A DNA stretch of 64,000 nucleotides from Leucobacter chromiisoli (GTDB lineage: Bacteria > Actinomycetota > Actinomycetes > Actinomycetales > Microbacteriaceae). Position numbers and translations under genes: made by a program. Shown here in pieces: positions 26,021-33,490 of the stretch (position 1 is the stretch's first letter; each line of letters starts with the position of its first letter). The notes under the pieces were generated by a model. That model had not been told where the DNA came from. It made no database searches and saw only the letters and a list, made by a program, of their open reading frames with translations. Where the stretch lies: assembly GCF_016522505.1 (NCBI RefSeq), contig NZ_JAEHOH010000001.1, positions 434,001 through 498,000 on the forward strand. Reading direction: 5' to 3'.

Positions 26021-26049
26021 AAATTAGCCTATGAGATGCGAACGGTCAA
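26021..26049 (-). promoter_or_regulatory. Promoter of the ABC-amidase-catabolic operon
   Basis: On the reverse strand, TTGACC (26049-26044) and TAATTT (26026-26021) are separated by exactly 17 bp, a strong sigma-70-type promoter. The expected transcription start, near 26014, abuts the FadR-type palindrome. Confidence 0.7.
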
Positions 26050-26101
26050 TGCGAGCCGCTGCGAGCGTTTCGAGCACACTCACCGAGGAGGCGTTGTCAA
26101 C

Positions 26102-26890
26102 ATGTCGGAACCCTTGTTCACCGAGGCGGGGCGCAAGGTCGCGTACGAGTCGATCGTCGAACAGGTGGAGAGCGCCGTCGCGGCGGGCCGGCTGAAGGCC
26201 GGCGACCGGCTGCCGGGGGAGCGGCAGCTCATGGCGGAGTTCGGCGTCAGCCGATCCACCGTGCGCGAGGCGCTGAAGGTGCTGCAGGCCACGGGAAGCA
26301 TCATCACCAAGCCCGGCGACCCCCGGGGCCCGATCATCACGAACTACTCACCCCGTCTCCTCGAGAACTCGATCCAGCGCTTCGCCAGGCTCGAGTCGGT
26401 CTCGCGCGCCGAGCTGCTGCAGTTCCGGCTCTCGCTCGAGAGCACCGCCTGCCGCCTCGCCGCGCAGCTCCACGACGACGCAGATCTCGAGCGCATCGTC
26501 GAGGCCCAGAAGCTCATGGAGGCCGCCGCGCGTGAGGAGGCCGTGAAGTTCCCCGAGGCCACGAACCGCTTCGACGACACGCTGAAGGTGGCCTCGCACA
26601 ACCAGATCATCCGGGTCTGCGGCAACGCGGTGGCCGACGTCATGAGGGAGCTCGTCTACGCGCGCCTCGCCCAGGACCCCGACCGGGACTCCCGGATGCT
26701 GCGGCAGGCGCGCGCCGCGGGGGAGCTGGTCGAGGCGATCCGGAACCGGGACTCGGCGCGCGCCGCGTCGATCGTGCGCCGCAACATCTACCGCTTCTAC
26801 GCCGAGGACCTGACGCCGGAGGAGGACCGCCAGACGAGGGCGCTCGTCTACCTTGAGGAGGACGAGCGCGACGACGCGCCGGCCGATTGA
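26102..26890 (+). CDS. GntR-family regulator, FadR subfamily
   Basis: A 262-residue regulator. The GntR winged helix is at about residues 15-80 (RLPGERQLMAEFGVSRSTVREALKVLQATG), and the helical FCD effector domain follows (LLQFRLSLESTACRLAAQ, NRFDDTLKVASHNQIIRVCGNAV). GAGGAGG lies ten bases before ATG 26102. It is divergent from the ABC-catabolic operon and upstream of the kinase gene, so it probably represses both in the absence of an inducing acid. A FadR-type palindrome lies in the shared intergenic region. Confidence 0.88.
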   Translation: MSEPLFTEAGRKVAYESIVEQVESAVAAGRLKAGDRLPGERQLMAEFGVSRSTVREALKVLQATGSIITKPGDPRGPIITNYSPRLLENSIQRFARLESVSRAELLQFRLSLESTACRLAAQLHDDADLERIVEAQKLMEAAAREEAVKFPEATNRFDDTLKVASHNQIIRVCGNAVADVMRELVYARLAQDPDRDSRMLRQARAAGELVEAIRNRDSARAASIVRRNIYRFYAEDLTPEEDRQTRALVYLEEDERDDAPAD

Positions 26891-26906
26891 CCGGTGCAGA
26901 CCGGTC
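26889..26906. promoter_or_regulatory. 18-bp palindrome upstream of the kinase gene
   Basis: GACCGGT-GCAG-ACCGGTC has perfect seven-base arms and overlaps the regulator's stop codon, about 120 bp before the kinase start. It resembles the FadR-type sites only loosely (GGT/ACC with a 4-bp spacer). Binding is uncertain. Confidence 0.3.
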
Positions 26907-27023
26907 GACCGACGCGGGTTCACCGGCGCCGATCGGCCGGCCGGCCCCCGCCCGGCCCCCCGCACAGCCCACGACGGGGCGGACCGATCCGCCCGCGAGA
27001 CAACGAAAGATCAGGAGGACGCG

Positions 27024-28763
27024 ATGACGCGACTGTTCAACGACCCCGACGAGTTCGCCGCCGAGATGATCGAGGGCTTCGCCGCCGCATCGGCGCGCTG
27101 GGTGCGCGCCGTGCCCGGCGGCGTCGTGCGATCGACCCGGGGCGCTGAGCCCACAGTGGCCCTGGTGATCGGGGGCGGAAGCGGGCACTACCCGGCATTC
27201 GGCGGGCTCGTGGGGCCCGGCCTCGCCCACGGCGCCGCGATGGGCAACCTCTTCGCCTCGCCCTCGGCGCAGCGCGTGCACTCGGTCGCCGCCGCGGCCG
27301 ACGAGGGGCGGGGCGTGCTGCTGAGCTACGGCAACTACGCCGGCGACGTGCTGCACTTCGACCAGGCCCAGGAGCGGCTCCGCGCCGAGGGGGTCGACTG
27401 CCGCACCGTCCGCGTCACCGACGACGTCTCGAGCGCGCCCGCCGAGGAGATCGAGAAGCGCCGCGGCATCGCCGGCGACCTCACGGTGTTCAAGATCGCG
27501 GGGGCCGCCGCCGAGGCGGGGTACGACCTCGACGGCGTGGAGCGCGTCGCGAACCGGGCGAACTCCCGCACCCGGTCGTTCGGCGTCGCCTTCGGGGGGT
27601 GCACCCTGCCCGGGGCTGACGAGCCGCTGTTCGACGTGCCGGAGGGGCGCATGGCCGTGGGGCTCGGCATCCACGGGGAGCCCGGGATCGACGAGGTCGA
27701 CGTGCCGACCGCCGACGGACTCGCCGAGCTGTTCGTGACGAAGCTGCTCGACGAGGTCCCCGAGGGCGTCTCTCGCGACGGCGCTCGGGTGGTCCCGATC
27801 CTCAACGGGCTCGGCAGCGTCAAGTACGAGGAGCTCTACGTCGTCTACGCCTCGGTCGCCCGGCGACTCGAGGAGGCCGGTCTCGTGCTCGTCTCGCCGG
27901 AGGTGGGGGAGTTCTGCACGAGCTTCGACATGGCGGGGGCGTCGCTCACCCTGCTCTGGCTCGACGAGGAGCTCGAGCGGCTCTGGCTGGAGCCGTGCGA
28001 CACGCCGGCCTTCCGGCGCGGCGCGGTCGCCGGGCGCGTGGCGGTGCGCGAGGAGGACCTCGTCGCCGCCGGACCTTCCCGGGAGATCGGCCCGTCGACG
28101 GAGGAGTCCCGCGACGCCGCGGCCACGGCCGCGGCGGTGCTCGACGCCCTCGCGCGGATGCTCGACGAGCAGGCCGAGGAGCTCGGCCGCATCGACCGGA
28201 TCGCGGGCGACGGGGATCACGGCATCGGCATGCAGCGGGGCAGCGCCGCGGCCTCGGCCGCTGCGGCCGCCGCCGCGGAGGCCGGCGCCGGGGCGGGCAC
28301 GCTGCTGCGCTGCGCGGGCGACGCCTGGAGCGACGAGGGCGGCGGAACCTCGGGCGCCATCTGGGGGCGGATGCTCGACGCGCTCGGGGGCGAGCTCGGC
28401 GACGAGCACCCGGTCGATACCGCCGCGGTGGGCGCGGGCGTCACCCGGATGAAGGAGGCGATCATGTCGTTCGGCAAGGCGCAGCCGGGCGACAAGACGA
28501 TGATCGACGCGGTCGTGCCGTTCGCCGACGAGCTCTCCGCGAGGATCGCGGCCGGGGACGGGCTGCTCGAGGCCTGGACGAGCGCGGTCGAGGCCGCCCG
28601 TCGCGGAGCCGAGGAGACCGCCGACATGGTCGCTCGGCTCGGGAGGGCGCGCTCGCACGGCGACAAGAGCCTCGGCACGCCGGATCCCGGAGCCGTCTCC
28701 TTCTCGCTCGCGGCGCGGACCGCGCTCGAGGTGCTGGCGGAGCGCGGGGAGGGCGCGGCGTGA
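27024..28763 (+). CDS. Fused DhaK-DhaL kinase, probable L-erythrulose kinase (LerK-like)
   Basis: An ATP-dependent Dak-family kinase of 579 residues. The DhaK domain (1 to about 330) has IGGGSGHYPAFGGLVG and the substrate-binding histidine H217 in GLGIHGEPG. The DhaL domain (about 365-575) has the Mg/ATP motif GDGDHGIGM (395-403), DEGGGTSGAIWG and HGDKSLGTPDPGA. CAGGAGG precedes the ATG. Single-chain enzymes of this family phosphorylate dihydroxyacetone, L-erythrulose or D-erythrulose. The TIM paralogue translated in overlap with it points to erythrulose, but dihydroxyacetone cannot be excluded. Confidence 0.8.
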   Translation: MTRLFNDPDEFAAEMIEGFAAASARWVRAVPGGVVRSTRGAEPTVALVIGGGSGHYPAFGGLVGPGLAHGAAMGNLFASPSAQRVHSVAAAADEGRGVLLSYGNYAGDVLHFDQAQERLRAEGVDCRTVRVTDDVSSAPAEEIEKRRGIAGDLTVFKIAGAAAEAGYDLDGVERVANRANSRTRSFGVAFGGCTLPGADEPLFDVPEGRMAVGLGIHGEPGIDEVDVPTADGLAELFVTKLLDEVPEGVSRDGARVVPILNGLGSVKYEELYVVYASVARRLEEAGLVLVSPEVGEFCTSFDMAGASLTLLWLDEELERLWLEPCDTPAFRRGAVAGRVAVREEDLVAAGPSREIGPSTEESRDAAATAAAVLDALARMLDEQAEELGRIDRIAGDGDHGIGMQRGSAAASAAAAAAAEAGAGAGTLLRCAGDAWSDEGGGTSGAIWGRMLDALGGELGDEHPVDTAAVGAGVTRMKEAIMSFGKAQPGDKTMIDAVVPFADELSARIAAGDGLLEAWTSAVEAARRGAEETADMVARLGRARSHGDKSLGTPDPGAVSFSLAARTALEVLAERGEGAA

Positions 28764-29563
28764 CCGCGGTCGGAGGGGCGGACGCCGCGGGCCCGGGCAT
28801 GCTCATCGGCACCAGCTTGAAGATGTACTTCTCGCACGCTCGCACGGTGGAGTGGGTGACGGAGGCCGCACGCCTCGCGGGTCGGCACCCCGCCGTCGCG
28901 GACGGGCGCGTCGTGCCCTTCGTCATCCCCCAGTTCCCGTCGATCCCGGCCGCCGTCGAGATCGGCGGCCCCGCCGGGCTGCGGGTGGGCGCGCAGGACG
29001 TGGCCGCGGAGGACGCCGGGGCGTTCACGGGAGAGGTGAGCGCAGCCGTGCTCGCCGAACTCGGCTGCCGCTACGCGGAGGTCGGGCACGCCGAGCGGCG
29101 CAGGCTGTTCGGCGAGACCGAGGAGATCGTCGCCGCGAAGGTGGACGCGGCGCTGCGGAACGGACTCACCCCGCTGCTGTGCCTCGGCGAGCTCGAACGC
29201 GGCGAACCCGCGGCGGCGGTCGCGGAGTGCGTCCGGCAGCTCGACTCGGCCCTCGGCGTCGCGCGCTCGGCGGGCAGGGGCGGGGACATCGTGATCGCCT
29301 ACGAGCCCGTCTGGGCGATCGGGGCCGCCCGGCCGGCCGGCCCCGATCACATCCGAGGGGTCTGCGGCCCGCTGCGCGAACACGCCCGGGCCCGTGTCTC
29401 GCCCTCGGCGCGGGTGATCTACGGCGGCAGCGCGGGACCGGGCCTGCTGGAGGCGATCGGCGACAGCGTCGACGGCCTCTTCCTCGGGCGCTTCGCGCAC
29501 GATCCGGCGTCGTTCGGCAGCGTGCTCGACGAGGCCGCCGCGCTCACTCGGCCAGGAGCCTGA
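28760..29563 (+). CDS. Triosephosphate-isomerase paralogue, probable L-erythrulose-1-phosphate isomerase (LerI-like)
   Basis: A 267-residue TIM-family enzyme. The catalytic lysine (K21 in GTSLKMYF), histidine (H110 in VGHAERR) and glutamate (E182 in AYEPVWAIG) are present, as is the phosphate loop YGGSAGPG. Two signature positions differ from housekeeping TIM: GNWKMN is GTSLKMY, and the serine after the catalytic histidine is alanine. Known LerI/EryH enzymes likewise diverge from TIM at the GNWKMN motif. GTG 28760 overlaps the kinase stop; an internal ATG at 28799 is an alternative start. The 3' end overlaps the next convergent gene by 20 bp. Confidence 0.75.
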   Translation: MTAVGGADAAGPGMLIGTSLKMYFSHARTVEWVTEAARLAGRHPAVADGRVVPFVIPQFPSIPAAVEIGGPAGLRVGAQDVAAEDAGAFTGEVSAAVLAELGCRYAEVGHAERRRLFGETEEIVAAKVDAALRNGLTPLLCLGELERGEPAAAVAECVRQLDSALGVARSAGRGGDIVIAYEPVWAIGAARPAGPDHIRGVCGPLREHARARVSPSARVIYGGSAGPGLLEAIGDSVDGLFLGRFAHDPASFGSVLDEAAALTRPGA

Positions 29564-30296
29564 GCGCGAGTCGGTCGCCCTCGTCCTCGAGCAGGGGCGC
29601 GTAGCGCTCGGCGACCGATCGCCTCGCGATCCCGCCCGCCAGCTGCGCGTCCTGCGCGGCGATCGCCTCGAAGAGCCCCTCGTCGGTCGTGGTCGAGGAG
29701 AGCTTCACGCGGTTGTCGTTCTGATCGTCCGCCTCCTCCTGCCGCATCAGCAGGCGGAGCACGCCCGACACGGCCTGACCGCTCATCTCGAGGATCCCGT
29801 TTCGGCTGGCCGCCCAGATCGCCTCGTGGAACTCCAGGTCGGCGTCGGCGAAGTCGGGGTCGTTCGTCTCCGCTGCGGCGCGCATCCGCTCCACCGCGGC
29901 CCGCATCCGGTCGAGGTCGGCGTCCGTGCGCCTGAGGGCGGCGAGCTTGCTCGTCGAGCCCTCGAGCACCACGCGGAACTGCACGAGCTCGGAGACGTCC
30001 ATCGCGCTGGTGCCGAGCATCGCCCGGAAGGAGCGCCGCAGCGCGCTCGGCGACGGTGCGAGCACCAGGGGGCCGCCGCGCATGCCCGGGCGGGATTCGA
30101 TGAGCCCCATGCTCTGCAGGATGCGCAGGGCCTCGCGCACGGTCGGTCGGCTGACCCCGAACTGGGCCATCAGATCCCGCTCGCTGGCGAGCTGCGATCC
30201 GACGGGAACCTCGCCCGAGACGATCGCCCGCTCGATCTGCTCGACGATGCGCTGGTAGGTGTGGACCGGGGTGACCGGCTCGAACCTGTGCGACAT
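29544..30296 (-). CDS. Second FadR-subfamily GntR regulator
   Basis: A 250-residue regulator. The winged helix (YQRIVEQIERAIVSGEVPVGSQLASERDLMAQFGVSRPTVREAL) lies at residues 14-60. The FCD domain has LVQFRVVLEGSTSKLAA, DADLEFHEAIWAASRN and a C-terminal helix pair. It is distinct from the regulator at 26102 (only the HTH core is clearly alike). It overlaps the TIM paralogue convergently. The 135-bp upstream gap has no obvious TGGTNNNACCA site, so its target is not evident; the SDR/aldehyde dehydrogenase genes or the kinase operon are candidates. Confidence 0.85.
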   Translation of the reverse strand: MSHRFEPVTPVHTYQRIVEQIERAIVSGEVPVGSQLASERDLMAQFGVSRPTVREALRILQSMGLIESRPGMRGGPLVLAPSPSALRRSFRAMLGTSAMDVSELVQFRVVLEGSTSKLAALRRTDADLDRMRAAVERMRAAAETNDPDFADADLEFHEAIWAASRNGILEMSGQAVSGVLRLLMRQEEADDQNDNRVKLSSTTTDEGLFEAIAAQDAQLAGGIARRSVAERYAPLLEDEGDRLALRLLAE

Positions 30297-30431
30297 CTCT
30301 ACCGTGGTTTCTGCTGCGAGGGAGGGGCTGGGGTCCGCATGCGCGGCCGTTCGAAGTGCCTCTCAACTGTAGCGCACCGGGGCTGGGCGGTCCGGACGGG
30401 CGATTCCGGCGCCCTCCTTCGTCGGGAACGC

Positions 30432-31199
30432 TCAGTCTCGCCGCGGGCGTCCGAGCTCGTGGCCGAGGATGACGGCGTGCACCCGATCGCGCAGGTGCAG
30501 CTTCGCAAAGATGGCGTTGACGTGCGACTTCACCGTGGACGGGGCGAGGTGCAGCTCGGCGCCGATCTCGCCGTTCGTGAGACCCCGGACGATGGCGGCG
30601 AAGACGTCGCGCTCGCGCGGGCTCAGACGGTCGAGGGGCGAGGCGGCCGCGGGGGCTCCCGCGCCGCGCACCGGCCTCTCGTCGTCGGCGCGGAGGATAC
30701 GGCCGGTGCGACCGGCGCGGTCGTCGTCGGCGCGGTCGTCGTCGGCGTGGAGGAAGCGGTCGATCAGGCGGGAGGTGAGGCGCGGCGCCACGACCGCCTC
30801 TCCCGAGTGCACCGTCCGCACGGCCTCCACGAGCGCCTCGGGGCGGGCGCTCTTCAGGAGGAAGCCGCTCGCTCCGGCCCGCAGGCTGCCGAAGGCGTAC
30901 TCGTCGAGGTCGAAGGTGGTGAGCACGATCACCCTGGCGGCGGACCGCCCGGCGACGATCCGCCGCGTCGCCTCGATGCCCCCGAAGCCCGGCATGCGCA
31001 CGTCCATCAGCACGACGTCGGGCTGCTCGCGCAGCACCAGTTCGACGGCGTCCTCGCCGGTGCCGGCCTCGCCGACCACCTCGATGCCGTCGGCGGAGTC
31101 GAGGATCAGCGCGTGGCCGGCCCTCGCCAGTGGCTGGTCGTCGACCACGACGACGCGGATCGCCCCGCCCGCCGTTCCCGCGCCGCCGCCCGCGCTCAC
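30432..31199 (-). CDS. LuxR/NarL-family response regulator
   Basis: A 255-residue response regulator. The receiver domain has the acidic pair DD (20-21), phospho-acceptor D66 in VVLMDVRMPG, T94 and K116. A degenerate Asp/Arg-rich linker (HADDDRADDDRAGRTGR) leads to the LuxR helix-turn-helix (LSPRERDVFAAIVRGLTNGEIGAELHLAPSTVKSHV) at about 190-235. GTG 31199 overlaps the kinase stop (GTGA). Partner of the adjacent kinase; the probable target is the divergent ABC operon. Confidence 0.9.
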   Translation of the reverse strand: MSAGGGAGTAGGAIRVVVVDDQPLARAGHALILDSADGIEVVGEAGTGEDAVELVLREQPDVVLMDVRMPGFGGIEATRRIVAGRSAARVIVLTTFDLDEYAFGSLRAGASGFLLKSARPEALVEAVRTVHSGEAVVAPRLTSRLIDRFLHADDDRADDDRAGRTGRILRADDERPVRGAGAPAAASPLDRLSPRERDVFAAIVRGLTNGEIGAELHLAPSTVKSHVNAIFAKLHLRDRVHAVILGHELGRPRRD

Positions 31200-32461
31200 G
31201 CGCCGGCCCCCGCCTCGGCAACCGACGGCGCCTCCAGACGCAGCGTCGCCCGCGTGCGCCACCCCGGACCCCTGTCGAGGCGCCCCGCCTCGAGGCTGCC
31301 GCCGAACACCGCGACGCGCTCGCGCATCGCCGCGAGACCGACGCCGGCCCCGACCCCGGCCCCGACCCTGCCTGCGATGCCGGCCCCGGCGACGGCGCCG
31401 CGTCCGCTCGCCGCGCCGTCGTCGGAGACGGAGATGACGAGCTCGTCCTCGCGGTGGACCACCTCGACCTCCACTCGGCTCGCGCCCGCCGCGTGGCGCA
31501 GGGCGTTCGTGAGCGACTCCTGCACGATCCGGTACACCGTGGTCAGCAGGGCGGGGTCGGTCGGGGCCTCACCGCGGCGCACGAGCGAGACCGGCAGCCC
31601 GGCCGCCCGGAACACCTCGACGAGCTCCTCGAGGGGCGGCAGGTCGTGCCCCGAGGCGGTGATCCCGCGATCCGGCCCCTCGCCGTCCGTGCGCAGCACG
31701 CGCAGGATCCGCTGCATCTCGCCGAGCGCCTCCGCCCCGACCGCTCCCAGCTGCTCGAGCGCCCGCCGGGCCCGCTCGGGGTGCTTCTCCCACCCGGCCC
31801 GAGCGCCGCCCGCGAGCGCGATCATCACGGTCACGGAGTGGGCGACCACGTCGTGCATCTCGGCGGTGATCCTCGCCCGCTCGGCGCGCGCGGCCTGCGC
31901 CTCCCGCACCGCGACGAGCTCCTCGAGGGCGGCCCTGCGGGCGGAGTTCGCGCGCACCGCCACGCCGAGCGCGAGCGCGATGAGGGCGGCCGGGTCGAGC
32001 ATCACGGGCGGAAGCTCCTCGCGCGCGCCGAGCAGGATCCCGGCGCCGGAGACGACGAGGATCACGACCTCGCTCGCGGCGTAGCCGAGCAGCGCGACCC
32101 GCAGGGAAGTCCGGGCGGCCAGGGCGAAGGCGCCGAACACGCTCTCGAAGAAGACGCCCCCGACGGTGTGCTCGTAGATCGGGTTCACCGAGGCGATGCC
32201 GACCGCGATCAGCAGCACCGCGAGCGGATGCGACCGTCGCCACCAGAACACGATCGCGACCGCCGCCGCGCACAGGTATCCGAGCCACGCGTGCGCCGGC
32301 GGCGAGAGGATCAGGGCCGCGACGGTGGGCGCCGTGCAGGCGAGGATCACCGCGACATCGGCGATGCGGGGCCGCCCGGCGAGCCAGGCCCCGGCGCGGG
32401 ATCGAGGCAGCAGCGGGACGGCGGCGGACGCCTCCTCCGGTGCCCCTGCCGCGCTCGTCAT
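31196..32461 (-). CDS. Sensor histidine kinase (HisKA_3/DesK-like)
   Basis: A 421-residue membrane kinase. Five or so hydrophobic segments occupy residues 33-170. They are followed by the dimerisation helix with phospho-acceptor H203 (ITAEMHDVVAHS) and a HATPase domain (VQESLTNALRHAAG near 320, VSDDG, GLAAMRERV). A Gly/Ala/Val repeat (GAGVGAGVG) sits between the ATPase boxes. There is no large extracellular sensor domain, so it probably senses a membrane or envelope signal, as in antibiotic- or lipid-responsive systems. The start codon is ATG 32461. Confidence 0.9.
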   Translation of the reverse strand: MTSAAGAPEEASAAVPLLPRSRAGAWLAGRPRIADVAVILACTAPTVAALILSPPAHAWLGYLCAAAVAIVFWWRRSHPLAVLLIAVGIASVNPIYEHTVGGVFFESVFGAFALAARTSLRVALLGYAASEVVILVVSGAGILLGAREELPPVMLDPAALIALALGVAVRANSARRAALEELVAVREAQAARAERARITAEMHDVVAHSVTVMIALAGGARAGWEKHPERARRALEQLGAVGAEALGEMQRILRVLRTDGEGPDRGITASGHDLPPLEELVEVFRAAGLPVSLVRRGEAPTDPALLTTVYRIVQESLTNALRHAAGASRVEVEVVHREDELVISVSDDGAASGRGAVAGAGIAGRVGAGVGAGVGLAAMRERVAVFGGSLEAGRLDRGPGWRTRATLRLEAPSVAEAGAGA

Positions 32462-32496
32462 GAGCCCAGGCTACGGACTCGGCGCGGAGCCGACCA

Positions 32497-32542
32497 CCAC
32501 CCACGGGTGGATCCGCCCGTCCAGGGTTCCACCCCCGGGTGG
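32497..32542. promoter_or_regulatory. Twin 14-bp palindromes between two-component and ABC operons
   Basis: CCACCCACGGGTGG (32497-32510) and CCACCCCCGGGTGG (32529-32542) are perfect six-base-arm palindromes with centres 32 bp apart, about three helical turns. They lie in the divergent promoter region, consistent with cooperative binding of a dimeric response regulator that drives the ABC operon and perhaps its own. Confidence 0.75.
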
Positions 32543-32626
32543 TGTCCGACCGGGGGCTGCGATTCCTAGCGTGGATGCATCGCCCCGGTGACCGCCGGGG
32601 AGGGAGGCGAACGGGACGGGAGCGAC

Positions 32627-33490
32627 ATGCGCACGGCGATGCGGAGCGGACCGCGCGAAGCGGTCGGAACGGAGGCGCCCTGGGTGCTGCGCGCCGAGGG
32701 GCTGGGCAAGCGGTACGGCTCGACGGACGCATCCGTCACGGCGCTCGCGGACGCGCATCTCGAGATCGGCCAGGGGGAGGCCGTGGCGATCATGGGGCCG
32801 AGCGGATCGGGCAAGTCGACGCTGCTGCACGCGATCGCCGGGATCATCGCCCCGGACGAGGGGCGCGTGCTGCTGCGGACGAGGGCGGGCACGGACGGAG
32901 GGGGAGCGGTCGGCGCGGACGACGCGGGAGCCGGCGTCGCGACGGGCACCGCCGGAGCCCGCAGCGTCGACCTCGCCGCGCTCTCCGACGACGAGCGCTC
33001 AGCGCTGCGCCTGCGCCGGTTCGGCTTCGTGTTCCAGCAGGGGATGCTGCTGCCCGAGCTCACCGCCTCCGAGAACGTGGAGCTGCCGCTGCTGCTGGCG
33101 GGCTTCGCGCGCTCCGAGGCCCGGCAGCGCTCGGCCGAGACGATGAGCGCCCTGGGCATCGGCTCGCTCGGCGGCAGGCGGATCGGCCGGCTCTCGGGCG
33201 GGCAGGCGCAGCGCATCGCCATCGCGAGGGCGCTCATCGCCGATCCTCAGCTGATCTTCGCCGACGAGCCGACCGGCGCGCTCGACTCGCGCACCGCCAA
33301 CGAGGTGCTCGACGCGCTGCTTCAGACGGGCCGCGAGCCGGGAGCGCGGGCCCTCGTGGTGGTCACGCACGACGAGCGGGTCGCCGCTCGCTGCGATCGC
33401 ACCGTCCGCCTGCGCGACGGCCGGATCGAGGGACCCGGGGCCGGTCGCGCGGGGTCCGGGGAAGCCGTCCGCCCCGGGGGCGCACGGTGA
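32627..33490 (+). CDS. ABC transporter ATPase (MacB/LolD-like)
   Basis: A 287-residue ATPase. Walker A is GPSGSGKST (K63), the Q-loop region FGFVFQQGMLLPELT, the signature RLSGGQAQRIAIARAL, Walker B LIFADEPTGALD and the switch VVTHDE. A Gly/Ala/Asp-rich insert (about 85-113) lies before the Q-loop and looks like lineage-specific padding. ATG 32627 has GGGAG upstream; GTG 32588 is an in-frame alternative without a ribosome site. Coupled (GTGA) to the permease. Confidence 0.9.
   Translation: MRTAMRSGPREAVGTEAPWVLRAEGLGKRYGSTDASVTALADAHLEIGQGEAVAIMGPSGSGKSTLLHAIAGIIAPDEGRVLLRTRAGTDGGGAVGADDAGAGVATGTAGARSVDLAALSDDERSALRLRRFGFVFQQGMLLPELTASENVELPLLLAGFARSEARQRSAETMSALGIGSLGGRRIGRLSGGQAQRIAIARALIADPQLIFADEPTGALDSRTANEVLDALLQTGREPGARALVVVTHDERVAARCDRTVRLRDGRIEGPGAGRAGSGEAVRPGGAR

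Noticed and set aside
27024-29563. Simple glycerol/dihydroxyacetone utilisation pair
   Set aside because: Not excluded, but no glycerol dehydrogenase or facilitator is present and the TIM paralogue has altered signatures; erythrulose fits the neighbours better.
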